DNA from: Pseudomonadota bacterium
Lineage (GTDB): Bacteria > Desulfobacterota > Desulfovibrionia > Desulfovibrionales > Desulfovibrionaceae
DNA: 64,000 nucleotides
Direction: 5' to 3'
Assembly: GCA_018816865.1 (NCBI GenBank)
Contig: JAHIUW010000025.1
Location: 105,643-169,642 of the forward strand
Shown: positions 17,125 through 25,181 of the stretch, one piece after another
Position numbering within the stretch: the stretch's first letter is position 1
Layout of the letters: each line of letters opens with the position of its first letter
Made by a program: the position numbers and the translations under genes
Notes under the pieces: generated by a model
The model's input: the letters and a program-made list of their open reading frames with translations, nothing else
Database searches by the model: none
What the model was told of the DNA's origin: nothing

Positions 17125-17856
17125 CTAGAAATATCCAAGACTATGCAGGGTCTCCAGCATAGCCTCCTTGTCCTGGTCGCGCCCCGCGCGTTCACCCTGC
17201 CCTGTTCCGGGGGCAGCGGTACACGGCATGCAGCCCAGGGAGCGATAGCCCTGGCGATACAGAGGGCAGGCCGGGAGTCCATGGTCCATGATGAAGGACC
17301 AGACATCCATCTCGGTGAGATTCAGGATGGGATGCAGGCGCAGGTGGGCGGGCTCGGCCATGGTTTCCACCGCCGGGCGCGCGGCGCGGGAGGGATGCTC
17401 GTCCGCACGGATACCCGTGAGCAGCAGAGAGATGCCCGTGTCCTCGATGGCCCGGTTCAGGGGCAGGACCTTCAGTTCACGACAGCAGGCGGCCTTGTCC
17501 CGGGCCACGAGATAGTCTGAGAGATCGACCTCGGGCCGGGCGATGGTCAAGGCGATGCCCCATTCCCTGGCCAGGGCGTCGCGGAAGGCGATGACCTGCG
17601 GAAACTTGCAGCCCGTGTCGATGGAAATGGCATTGAGCGCCGCGCCCGGGGCCAGTTCGGCCAGCCGCTGGCGCAGCAGATGCAGCACCAGTGTGGAGTC
17701 CTTGCCGCCGGTCCAGGCCACGGCCAAGGCCTGTGGCCCCACCGTGGCGATGGCGGAGTCGATGCTGGCCACGACCTCGGCAATCTTGCTCTCCAGCGTT
17801 GGACCGCCGGGCTTGGGGACATACAGTCGAGCTACGAGCTGTTCTTGATTCGTCAT
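17125..17856 (-). CDS. PP-loop protein of the PAPS/APS reductase family with Fe-S cysteines
   Basis: 243 residues. The N-terminal PP-loop is AWTGGKDSTLVLHLL, the SGGKDS type of CysD and other ATP-pyrophosphatases rather than the SFGAED type of true PAPS reductases. The C-terminal half instead matches assimilatory APS reductases: ACCRELKVLPLNRAI with the double cysteine, and LYRQGYRSLGCMPCT with Cys-x2-Cys, a set that binds [4Fe-4S]. The C-terminal catalytic ECG(L/I)H is missing. AGGATATC precedes the ATG. It stands alone beside a tRNA gene. Sulfate reducers rarely need assimilatory sulfate reduction, so a different adenylation or thiolation reaction is possible. Confidence 0.75.
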   Translation of the reverse strand: MTNQEQLVARLYVPKPGGPTLESKIAEVVASIDSAIATVGPQALAVAWTGGKDSTLVLHLLRQRLAELAPGAALNAISIDTGCKFPQVIAFRDALAREWGIALTIARPEVDLSDYLVARDKAACCRELKVLPLNRAIEDTGISLLLTGIRADEHPSRAARPAVETMAEPAHLRLHPILNLTEMDVWSFIMDHGLPACPLYRQGYRSLGCMPCTAAPGTGQGERAGRDQDKEAMLETLHSLGYF

Positions 17857-17958
17857 GATATCCTACCCGGTGCGCTTCAGGGTGGGCTTCGAATACGGCA
17901 GCTCGCCAGACATGGCAACCTGACACGTGAAGGAAAATGATATTTTCGAAAAAACCGC

Positions 17959-17987
17959 TTGACGAAGAAGGGCCGTTTGAATAGATA
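17959..17987 (+). promoter_or_regulatory. Promoter of tRNA-Arg
   Basis: TTGACG (17959-17964), 17-base spacer, TAGATA (17982-17987), ending 18 bases before the tRNA. Confidence 0.6.
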
Positions 17988-18005
17988 CCAACTCCTCGAC
18001 GACGT

Positions 18006-18082
18006 GGGCCCGTAGCTCAGCTGGATAGAGTGCCTGGCTACGAACCAGTAGGTCGCAGGTTCGAATCCTGCCGGGCCCACCA
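18006..18082 (+). tRNA. tRNA-Arg (anticodon ACG)
   Basis: 77 bases with encoded CCA. Acceptor arms GGGCCCG/CGGGCCC pair fully, the D-arm is GCTC...GAGT, the anticodon loop CTACGAA carries ACG, and the T-arm is CGCAGGTTCGAATCCTGC. Wobble A34 would be converted to inosine by TadA. The outermost anticodon-stem pair (27-43) looks like a C-T mismatch. Confidence 0.96.
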
Positions 18083-18090
18083 CTTTTCGA

Positions 18091-18120
18091 AAGGCCCCTG
18101 GAAATTCCAGGGGCCTTTTT
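18091..18120 (+). terminator. Intrinsic terminator of tRNA-Arg
   Basis: Perfect 11-bp stem AAGGCCCCTGG/CCAGGGGCCTT with AAATT loop, followed by more Ts. Confidence 0.93.
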
Positions 18121-18210
18121 CTTTGCATGCCGTTTTCAGGGCATCAACGGGACCGACCATCCACCACTCCGTCCCGATCAGGTTCGTTCACCCTTCAGAT
18201 AATCTTGATA

Positions 18211-18260
18211 AAGCTCCTCTCACCCATGCTTGACGAAGCTCCTCTCACCCATGCTTGACG
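18211..18260. repeat. Two perfect tandem copies of a 25-bp unit at the pirin 3' end
   Basis: Units at 18211-18235 and 18236-18260 are identical and begin AAGCTCCTCT; a partial third copy (AAGCTCC) follows inside the coding region. The inner unit contains the last codons and stop of the pirin gene; the outer unit is a non-coding duplicate beyond the stop. It looks like a recent slippage duplication. Confidence 0.9.
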
Positions 18261-19087
18261 AAGCTCCCGTCCTGGAATTCCCCGAAGGCCAGATCCAACT
18301 CCGCCTGGGTATTCATCACGATGGGTCCGCGCCAGGCAATGGGCTCGCGCAGCGGCTTGCCGGACACCAGCAAAAAGCGCAGCGATTCACTGCCTGCGGA
18401 CAGGGCCAACTCATCGCCATCGTCGAACAGCACCAGCATCCGGTTCTGCACCGGGGTGCCGCCCACGCTGCCCTGGCCGCCGATGGCATAGATGAAGGCG
18501 GTATGCCCCCTTTTCACAGGGTGCACGAACTCGACTCCGGCAGGGACTGTGCAATCCAGATATTCCGGGTCAATAACGATATCCGTGATCGGACCTCCCA
18601 CGCCATCCACGCTCCCAGCGATGACCTTGATGGTGGTTCCGTCGGCCCGGACCACCGCAGGGATCTCCGCAGCCGTGATCCCCCGATAGCGAGGGGCCAT
18701 CATCTTGTTCGCTGCGGGCAGATTGGCCCAGAGCTGGAAACCGAGCATGGCGCCATGCTCATCGCCCTTGGGCATCTCCTGGTGGATGATGCCGCTGCCC
18801 GCCGTCATCCACTGCACGTCCCCCGTACCGATGACCCCCTTGTTGCCCAGGCTGTCGCCATGCTCCACGTCACCGCCGATGACATAGGTGATGGTCTCGA
18901 TACCGCGGTGCGGGTGCCACGGAAAGCCCTTGATAAAATCCTCGGGTTTCTCGGCCCGGAAATCGTCCAGCATCAGGAAAGGGTCAAACAGGCCGGTCTC
19001 GTAATAGCCGAACACCCTGCGCAGACGGACCCCAGCCCCTTCGGTCACGGGTTCACCCTCAAATATCTGTTTGATTTCACGCCTCAT
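18245..19087 (-). CDS. Pirin-family bicupin protein
   Basis: 280 residues. The N-terminal cupin carries the pirin metal site: HPHRGIETITYVIGG (two histidines), then DVEHGDSLGNKG, and MTAGSGIIHQEMP with a later His and Glu. Pirins bind Fe and some act as quercetinases; in bacteria the role is often redox- or regulation-related. The second cupin is the usual C-terminal domain. The stop codon lies inside a 25-bp tandem repeat. The neighbouring MFS gene is on the same strand, 80 bases upstream. Confidence 0.93.
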   Translation of the reverse strand: MRREIKQIFEGEPVTEGAGVRLRRVFGYYETGLFDPFLMLDDFRAEKPEDFIKGFPWHPHRGIETITYVIGGDVEHGDSLGNKGVIGTGDVQWMTAGSGIIHQEMPKGDEHGAMLGFQLWANLPAANKMMAPRYRGITAAEIPAVVRADGTTIKVIAGSVDGVGGPITDIVIDPEYLDCTVPAGVEFVHPVKRGHTAFIYAIGGQGSVGGTPVQNRMLVLFDDGDELALSAGSESLRFLLVSGKPLREPIAWRGPIVMNTQAELDLAFGEFQDGSFVKHG

Positions 19088-19169
19088 GCGTCCTCCCTTT
19101 GTGCATAATCAGCAAGCCTTTCCAAGCGACGTTCAAGGAGCGTAGCAAGGATCATCACAAACCAACCTC

Positions 19170-20369
19170 TCATACTTTGGCAGGCATTCCCTTCCAGACA
19201 ATACCAACGAGGGCCACGGCGCAAAAGACGGCACCGACATAAAAGGTGACCGACGCCCCGAACCGGTCCCACAAAAAACCCGCCAGTACGCTGGCCACAA
19301 GCATCGCAACGCCGCCCACGAGGTTAAAGAAACCATAGGCCGTGCCTCGCAAATCCGTTGGCACGGTATGGGCCACCATCGCCGCCAGCAGCCCCTGGGT
19401 CATGCCCAGATGCACGCCCCAGAGAGCGACACCCACCAGCACAAACCCCGGGCGATTATTTGCCGCCAACACCAGATCCGCCACAAGCAAAACCAGCAGC
19501 CCACAGGCCAGCAGCTTTTTGTGACTCATCCGGTCCGAGAGTTTGCCGAAGGGATACGCCGTGACGGCATAGACCATATTCATGACCATCATCACCAGCG
19601 GCACAAGGGCGATGGGGGTCCCGCCCTGCAGGGCACGCAGCACAAGAAACGCCTCGCTGAACCGCGCCAAGGTGAAGACCGCCCCGATGCCCACCACCCA
19701 CCAATAGGCACCGCCCAATCGTTTCAGATTTTCCCGCCGGATGGGATTGCTGCGTGTTGCGCTCTGTCGGCGCTCTGGTTCATGCAGACCAAAGAAGAGC
19801 AACAGCACAGCCAGCGCCCCGGGAATCACGGCCACCCAGAAGACCGCGCGGAAATCATTGGCCCAGAGCAGCATCAGGCACACGGCCAACAGGGGCCCCA
19901 GAAAAGCACCCACCGTATCCAGGGCCTGGCGCAGGCCGAAGGCGGCACCGCGCAGATTAGCCGGGGTGATGTCCGCAACCAGGGCGTCCCTGGGCGCGCC
20001 ACGGATGCCCTTACCCACCCTGTCCAGAAGACGGGCGCTGAGGACAAGCCCCAGAGTGGTCGCCACCGCAAACAGCGGCTTTGTCAGAGCTCCCAGGGCA
20101 TATCCACATACGGCCAGTGTTTTGCGCTTGCCGAGGTAATCACTCAAGACGCCCGAGAACACTTTCACGATCAGGGCGGTCGACTCGGCCAGCCCCTCGA
20201 TCAGTCCCACGGCCAGGGTGCCGGCCCCTAGGGTCGTGACCATGAACAGCGGCAGCAGGCTATGGGTCATTTCCGACGAAATATCCATCAGCAGGCTGAC
20301 ACCCCCAAGGACCCACACCCCAGAGGGGATCTGGCTCAAGGTGCCTTTTGTTGTGTCGTTTTTCTGCAA
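19170..20369 (-). CDS. MFS transporter
   Basis: About 400 residues and 12 hydrophobic segments of the major facilitator superfamily. Cytoplasmic loop motifs are visible: GVLSDYLGKRKT between helices 2 and 3, and FGKLSDRMSHKK in the second half. The frame stays open about 60 codons further upstream, but that part lacks membrane character and runs toward the divergent gene. A TTG at 20369 follows GGAG by seven bases and is my chosen start; the GTG two codons earlier is possible. The substrate is unknown; the overall look is that of a drug or small-molecule exporter. Confidence 0.85.
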   Translation of the reverse strand: MQKNDTTKGTLSQIPSGVWVLGGVSLLMDISSEMTHSLLPLFMVTTLGAGTLAVGLIEGLAESTALIVKVFSGVLSDYLGKRKTLAVCGYALGALTKPLFAVATTLGLVLSARLLDRVGKGIRGAPRDALVADITPANLRGAAFGLRQALDTVGAFLGPLLAVCLMLLWANDFRAVFWVAVIPGALAVLLLFFGLHEPERRQSATRSNPIRRENLKRLGGAYWWVVGIGAVFTLARFSEAFLVLRALQGGTPIALVPLVMMVMNMVYAVTAYPFGKLSDRMSHKKLLACGLLVLLVADLVLAANNRPGFVLVGVALWGVHLGMTQGLLAAMVAHTVPTDLRGTAYGFFNLVGGVAMLVASVLAGFLWDRFGASVTFYVGAVFCAVALVGIVWKGMPAKV

Positions 20370-20533
20370 GTGCACACTCCGGGCAAGTGCGCCATCGTAT
20401 CCCAAACCAGGGAGGAGAAACAGTCGCGGCAAACGGTCCGCGCCCCCCCACGGCCAAATCACTTTTCCATTGGCCCCTGCCCACTTTTGTGCTTCAATAT
20501 CAAGACAATGCAGACCCAGCAAAGGCACACAGG

Positions 20534-21760
20534 ATGAACTCAAGCCAGACACGCTTCACGGCCACCACGTACCTCAGCGCAGCTCGTCCGGACCTCGCGC
20601 CAGGGTTCTTCCTGATGTGGCTGCTCGCGCTCGCCGTCCTGCTCGCCGCCACGCCCGCCCAGGCCCAGTCCAGCTACAAGACCCAGATCACGCCGCAGTA
20701 CAGACACCTGCTTATCCTGCATTCCTACGGCCAGGGCAGCGCCAGTGTGCAGGGCGTGAACCAGGGCCTCGACTTCGTGCTGAGCAAGAACGACTTCCAG
20801 GTCCTGAAACGCGTCGAGCACATGGACATGGGCGGCAACGCCTCGCCCCGCTACCTGGAGCTGCTGGAAGAGCTGTTGACCATCAAGTACCAGGGAGCGC
20901 AGTTCGACGGCATCCTCGTCTCGGGCATCCCGGCGCTGAACATGGCCGCTCGGCTCAGAGACAAACTCTGCATGGATACCGCGATCATGGCGGCGGGCAT
21001 CGACATCTCGGGAGCCCTGCCCGAAAACATGAGCGACATCTACATCGCGACCGACGAGCCGCCCCATGCCCGGACCCTGGCCCTGGCCCTGGAGCAGAAC
21101 CCCGCCGCCAAGCGAATCCTGATCATCAACAGGCCTCCTGTCGGCGCTCCAGAGACCGGTACAGCCCTGGGCCGGGACCTCAGGGCCCTGTCCGAACGCT
21201 ACGAGGTCAACTTCGTCCCCAACGACGGGCCCAACAGCATGGAGATCGCCCTGTCCGACGCCAAGGCACAGGACGTAGTCTATCTGGCGGAGTATTTCCG
21301 CACAGAGGACAACGGCCTGGACCTCTCCACCCGGGACGTGCGCCGCATGGCCTACGCCTGCAAGGTCCCCATCTATACCTCGCGCGCCCAGTTCATGGGC
21401 ACGGGCGTGCTGGGGGGGCGCCTCACCTCCTGGACGGAGCAGGGCAAACGCGCCGCATGGCTGCTGCTGGGGCACTGGCAAGGGCGTTATGTGCGTAAGA
21501 TCGACACGGACTCGGCAGCGGGTGAGCGCACCCTGTATGATCACCATGCCCTCAAACGCTTCGGAATCACCCCTGATGGGCAATCCGACGGGCAGCAGAT
21601 CATCAACGAGCCGGAGACCACACTGGATATCGTCCGCAAGGTCCTAGACATCCGCTATGTGGGGGCGGTGTTTTTTCTGCTGATCATCCTCATGGTGCTG
21701 ATCCACAGGCGCAGGACCCGCGAGTCCCGCAAAAAACTCACCAAGACCATGGGCAAGTGA
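20534..21760 (+). CDS. Membrane-anchored periplasmic ABC-type substrate-binding protein
   Basis: 408 residues. A signal peptide (WLLALAVLLAATPAQAQ) is followed by a periplasmic domain of the ABC_sub_bind/two-component sensor type, with HLLILHSYGQGSASVQGVNQ near its start. A single membrane helix follows (AVFFLLIILMVLIHRRR) and then a short basic tail ending the protein. This is the sensor half of many hybrid histidine kinases, but the kinase is absent. AAAGG eight bases before the ATG at 20534 sets the start. It is transcribed alone, divergent from the MFS gene. It may signal through a partner or be a truncated kinase. Confidence 0.85.
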   Translation: MNSSQTRFTATTYLSAARPDLAPGFFLMWLLALAVLLAATPAQAQSSYKTQITPQYRHLLILHSYGQGSASVQGVNQGLDFVLSKNDFQVLKRVEHMDMGGNASPRYLELLEELLTIKYQGAQFDGILVSGIPALNMAARLRDKLCMDTAIMAAGIDISGALPENMSDIYIATDEPPHARTLALALEQNPAAKRILIINRPPVGAPETGTALGRDLRALSERYEVNFVPNDGPNSMEIALSDAKAQDVVYLAEYFRTEDNGLDLSTRDVRRMAYACKVPIYTSRAQFMGTGVLGGRLTSWTEQGKRAAWLLLGHWQGRYVRKIDTDSAAGERTLYDHHALKRFGITPDGQSDGQQIINEPETTLDIVRKVLDIRYVGAVFFLLIILMVLIHRRRTRESRKKLTKTMGK

Positions 21761-22305
21761 GCCTCTCGGACCCCGCCCCGCCGTCCAACCCTGGCAACCA
21801 GCCCACAGTCCTGCCCCAGATAACACCCCAGCGATCCGTTCCAGACCACCGGCCCAGCGACCTGATCCAGCAACCTGAGCAGCCAACCATCCCGGCAACG
21901 AATCCATAGCCAAGTGCATGAATGGCTGGAACAATCGGGCAATTCCACACTTATTCCACACGGGGAAGAGGACTTACGACAGAACCCCCACGGCCCCGCG
22001 ACGGGGCTCTCTGCGCCACTCTGAAGCAACGGCTCGCGCCATGGACTTCCAGCATTCTGGATGGATATTTTGCTTCCACGGTTGCCCCCTGAATCCCATT
22101 TTTCTTCTCGTGTATTCCCGGTTGGTTTCCTAATTTCGACGTTCAGAAGCGTTCAGTTTTCGTGCGCCCCCCTTGCCCCAGTCGCCACGAACTGATAATG
22201 GTAGAAGAATCAGAAAATCCCCCGTTTGATACAGCGAGTCGGCGATCACCCACCTGAAGGAACTTTCTGTCACAGCAACCGGTTGTAACAGGCCAAGGCA
22301 GTGTC
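21761..22305. other. 545-base gap with no convincing gene
   Basis: No RNA gene or convincing coding region is seen. Open frames on the minus strand here lack ribosome binding sites and have an unusual composition (rich in S, C, W and R). A small hairpin, GGCCCCG-CGA-CGGGGCT, sits near 21990-22010 without a T-tract. Confidence 0.5.
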
Positions 22306-22800
22306 ATGAGCGTCACGTACAAACCAATTCTCTTCGACAACGGCACGGCCCGCGCCATCCCCCACAGCTTCTTTACTGAACTGTTCGAGGGGAGCGCAGC
22401 CATCCCCATGCATTCCGGAAAATCACTGGATTGCGTTTTGGCCTTCATCCGTGGCCCGGAACATGACATTTACACCCTGACCTGCCTGCAATGCATGCGC
22501 ATCAATTTCGATGCCCACGGCTTCCCGGCAACCTGGCACATGTCGGTGCTTCCGCTGGAGACTCCCTGTACCCTGGTCGAAGGCAATACCCCCCGACCCG
22601 GCCGGAAAAAATACTTCAAGGAACCCCATTTCTGGTTCCCCGACGCCGACGAGTTGCAACTCGTCACCCAGGCCTTGGTGGCTCAATACGCACCCCGGAA
22701 ACATCAATTCATCCTGCATGCCAGGCTTCATCCGACACCCAAGGCCCTGCCCCCATCCATCGCTCCGCAACACGCAAAGCTGTTGCGCGCCGCGTACTGA
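22306..22800 (+). CDS. Uncharacterised 164-residue protein
   Basis: Not recognised. It is soluble and without a signal peptide. The centre has a Cys-x2-Cys pair (TLTCLQCMRINFD) within what looks like an alternating beta pattern. The C-terminal third is basic and proline-rich (LHPTPKALPPSIAPQH). The codon composition is like its neighbours, which supports a real gene. The ribosome binding site is weak (AAGGCAGTGTC before ATG). It is transcribed alone, between a 545-base gap and a monooxygenase-fold gene. Confidence 0.7.
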   Translation: MSVTYKPILFDNGTARAIPHSFFTELFEGSAAIPMHSGKSLDCVLAFIRGPEHDIYTLTCLQCMRINFDAHGFPATWHMSVLPLETPCTLVEGNTPRPGRKKYFKEPHFWFPDADELQLVTQALVAQYAPRKHQFILHARLHPTPKALPPSIAPQHAKLLRAAY

Positions 22801-22829
22801 ATCTCCACAGACAGCCTTCTGTCTTTTTG

Positions 22830-22853
22830 CCCCGCCGCACTTGTGCGGCGGGG
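22830..22853. terminator. Strong GC hairpin after the 22306 gene
   Basis: CCCCGCCGCA-CTTG-TGCGGCGGGG, a perfect 10-bp stem 30 bases after the stop. There is no T-tract on the plus strand, so termination is possible but not certain. Confidence 0.5.
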
Positions 22854-22921
22854 CCTGTACTGCTATGCACATGAAATAGTTGCATGATCGTATCAGGAGC
22901 GAAGAGGGGGGGGAGACCACG

Positions 22922-23224
22922 ATGCCGGAAACAGTCACGGTGACGGTTCACTACCTGTTCCGTCCCGGCATGGAAGTCAGCGGAAGGCAGGAGCTTGAAG
23001 AATTCGTTGCCCTCAACCGAGCCTTCAGTGGTTGCATCAGCAGTGTCATCCATCGGGACCTGAAAAACGCAGCCAGCTACATGACCATATCCAAATGGGA
23101 AAGCATGGATCAGTTCATGAAGCTCCTGAACGAAGAACACATCAAGCTGTATGCGGAAAAGAGCAGGAGAATCCTGATCAAGCCCTTCAAAGTCCAGATC
23201 TGGAAAGAGATCGACAACCACTGA
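22922..23224 (+). CDS. Antibiotic-biosynthesis-monooxygenase-like (ABM fold) small protein
   Basis: 100 residues. The layout beta strand, helix, GCISSVIHRDL, then MTISKWESMDQFMKLLNEEH resembles the dimeric alpha-beta barrel ABM domain found in heme-degrading, quinone-oxidising and stress proteins. GGGGAGACC lies just before the ATG at 22922, which is preferred over a start 14 codons earlier. The substrate is unknown. The next gene (TPR protein) begins 104 bases downstream on the same strand. Confidence 0.65.
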   Translation: MPETVTVTVHYLFRPGMEVSGRQELEEFVALNRAFSGCISSVIHRDLKNAASYMTISKWESMDQFMKLLNEEHIKLYAEKSRRILIKPFKVQIWKEIDNH

Positions 23225-23328
23225 ATCTCGTCCTCCCCACTGGACCAAGCGGAGGCATGGGATCGCCTCCAGAGCCCGCATGCCATTGGACCTGGCCCTT
23301 GGAACGCTTCTGGTTATTGGAGTTGTCA

Positions 23329-24159
23329 ATGAATTACGCCGGTTCCACCGAATCCGCCGCCCAACGGGTCAAACGCAATATCGCCCGGGCCAAGGCTTCG
23401 CTGCGCAACAAAGAATACCTGAAGGCCATTCTGGAAGCCAAATTGGCCTTTGAGTCCAGGCCGGACTGCCAGGGGCTGTTCGGGCAGCCCCGTGTGGAGA
23501 TCGACTTCATGCTGGAGGAATTCTGCACCACCTTCAGCGCCAACCCCGGCATCCTCGAATTGCTGAACCGCTTTCGCATCGGGCACAAGCCTTTCATCGC
23601 CTACACGAAAGGGAATGTAGAGGAAATCATCACCAAGTTGGATATCTTCGCCACACGCCTGACGGACCACCTCCAGGAACGCGAGAATTTGCAAAAGGTC
23701 CAGCACGAGCGGGACAAAAAATACTGGCTGACCAAGGGCAGACATTGCCTCCAGCGGGGCGAACTGCCTTTGGGCAGATCCCACCTGCGCAGGGCGGCCG
23801 AGCAATTCGGCCACGAGGACGGGGTACTGGTGGAGATCGCCGAGATGCTGCTCGAAAAGAACCTCCTCGGCGACGCGGCAGAACTGCTGGCCCAGGCCCG
23901 TGAGCTGTTCCCTTCAGACCAGCGTCCTTACACTCTCGGGGTTCGGGCGCACATGGAGCAGGCCGAATGGGACAAAGCCGAGGAGATCTACCTGACGGCG
24001 CTCAAGGTCTTCGGCAACCACGCCATCACTCTGCTCAACCTTGCCCGGCTGTACATGACCTGGAACAAACGGGACAAGGCCTGGGAATATGCGCGCATGG
24101 CGCTGGACAAAAATCCCAATCTGGAAGAAGCCCAGGCAATCATGAACAAGGCCGAATAG
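23329..24159 (+). CDS. Tetratricopeptide-repeat protein
   Basis: 276 residues, no signal peptide. The N-terminal half is helical with basic patches (AQRVKRNIARAKASLRNKEY). The C-terminal half holds three or so TPR units, including LLGDAAELLAQARELFPSDQ, DKAEEIYLTALKVFGNHAIT and DKAWEYARMALDKNPN. TTGGAG precedes the ATG at 23329 by six bases; an open frame further upstream overlaps the previous gene and is ignored. It probably serves as a protein-protein scaffold in the cytoplasm; no partner can be named. Confidence 0.85.
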   Translation: MNYAGSTESAAQRVKRNIARAKASLRNKEYLKAILEAKLAFESRPDCQGLFGQPRVEIDFMLEEFCTTFSANPGILELLNRFRIGHKPFIAYTKGNVEEIITKLDIFATRLTDHLQERENLQKVQHERDKKYWLTKGRHCLQRGELPLGRSHLRRAAEQFGHEDGVLVEIAEMLLEKNLLGDAAELLAQARELFPSDQRPYTLGVRAHMEQAEWDKAEEIYLTALKVFGNHAITLLNLARLYMTWNKRDKAWEYARMALDKNPNLEEAQAIMNKAE

Positions 24160-24241
24160 GACTGCCCTGGAGTTATCAGGACAACAGGCCCGCCTTGGAC
24201 ACTCACAGCGCACATCTCATCAGGACATCAACGGAACATCC

Positions 24242-24460
24242 ATGGATCTCAAGGCGACTCTCAAACGTGCGGCCAATCTGGCCTGCGAAAACGAATGCGA
24301 CATGGTGGTGGGCGACGACGGAAGCGGGGACTGGATCATCTTGCCCCTGGTCGATCCGCGCTCGGATTCCCTGACTCCGGGGATCATCGTCGACAAAGGC
24401 GGCATTCGCTACCCCGAAGACATGGACATCGCCCACAGACTCATGCGGCAGGGACGCTGA
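24242..24460 (+). CDS. Uncharacterised 72-residue acidic protein
   Basis: Not recognised. It is a small acidic protein with a compact beta-like core (DMVVGDDGSGDWIILPLVDP) and two nearby cysteines at its N-terminus (LACENECD). It follows the TPR gene by 82 bases on the same strand. Codon use looks like that of a real gene. It might be a small fold built of one sheet; no function is proposed. Confidence 0.6.
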   Translation: MDLKATLKRAANLACENECDMVVGDDGSGDWIILPLVDPRSDSLTPGIIVDKGGIRYPEDMDIAHRLMRQGR

Positions 24461-24521
24461 CCACCCCCAGCTCCCCCGGCGAATAGCCGCGCTGCAAGCG
24501 CATCTCGGGCCGGAGGAACAC

Positions 24522-24992
24522 TCACATCATCGCCAGCCTCTTGTCCGCCAGCTTTAGGCGTTTGGCCGTGATGCGGTAGATGTGCACCATCAGCGGGAAC
24601 ACCACCTGCAGGGGCAGGTTATTCAGGGCGGTGACATGCAGCCTGAACAGGATGCAATCCCCCTTGGTGACGGCGTCTGCGGACCTTTTTTCATGCAGCA
24701 TGGCCCCCATCTCGCCCAGCAGTTCACCCGCGCAAACCTCGCCCAGGACCTTGCCTTCCTTCTGGACCTCGACACAGCCCTTGACCAGCACAAAAAAATC
24801 ATGCCCCAGCTCACCGTCGCGCATCAGCACGGTCCCCCCGGGACAGCCCAGCCAGACCCCGCCCAAGGCCACAGTGAACAAGTCTCCTTCTTCCCGGAAC
24901 ACATCAAAAAAAGGGATGGATCGCAAACGCGCGTAATCCGCCTCTTCAGGGATATTGATCACGTATTCTGAAAGATCTTCGCTGCCAGGCAT
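24522..24992 (-). CDS. Cyclic-nucleotide-binding domain protein (no HTH)
   Basis: 156 residues made almost entirely of one cNMP-binding domain: RDGELGHDFFVLVKGCVEV, and then the phosphate-binding cassette region GELLGEMGAMLHEKRSADAV. The C-terminal helices (FPLMVHIYRITAKRLKLADK) lack a DNA-binding domain, so it is not a CRP-type regulator and more likely modulates a partner protein. GGAGGACCC precedes the ATG. It is divergent from the Cys-PAS histidine kinase at 25182. Confidence 0.85.
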   Translation of the reverse strand: MPGSEDLSEYVINIPEEADYARLRSIPFFDVFREEGDLFTVALGGVWLGCPGGTVLMRDGELGHDFFVLVKGCVEVQKEGKVLGEVCAGELLGEMGAMLHEKRSADAVTKGDCILFRLHVTALNNLPLQVVFPLMVHIYRITAKRLKLADKRLAMM

Positions 24993-25181
24993 GGGTCCTC
25001 CTCATAGAAACAACAGTCTGCCTTTATTCAAGATAACCTATTTGATCGCATCATGCATCCACAAAGCAACATCCTCCTCACAAGCGCAAGTTAAATCCCC
25101 GTGACACAAGCTCATCGTCCTTGATTTCCTGAACAGAATAAGCAAAAGTCCCACTTTTCCACCCCAGCCCAGCGATCAGCA

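Noticed and set aside
21655..22029. Minus-strand open frame of about 124 codons in the 545-base gap
   Set aside because: No ribosome binding site, it overlaps the membrane helix of the plus-strand gene, and its composition is rich in Ser, Trp, Cys and Arg.
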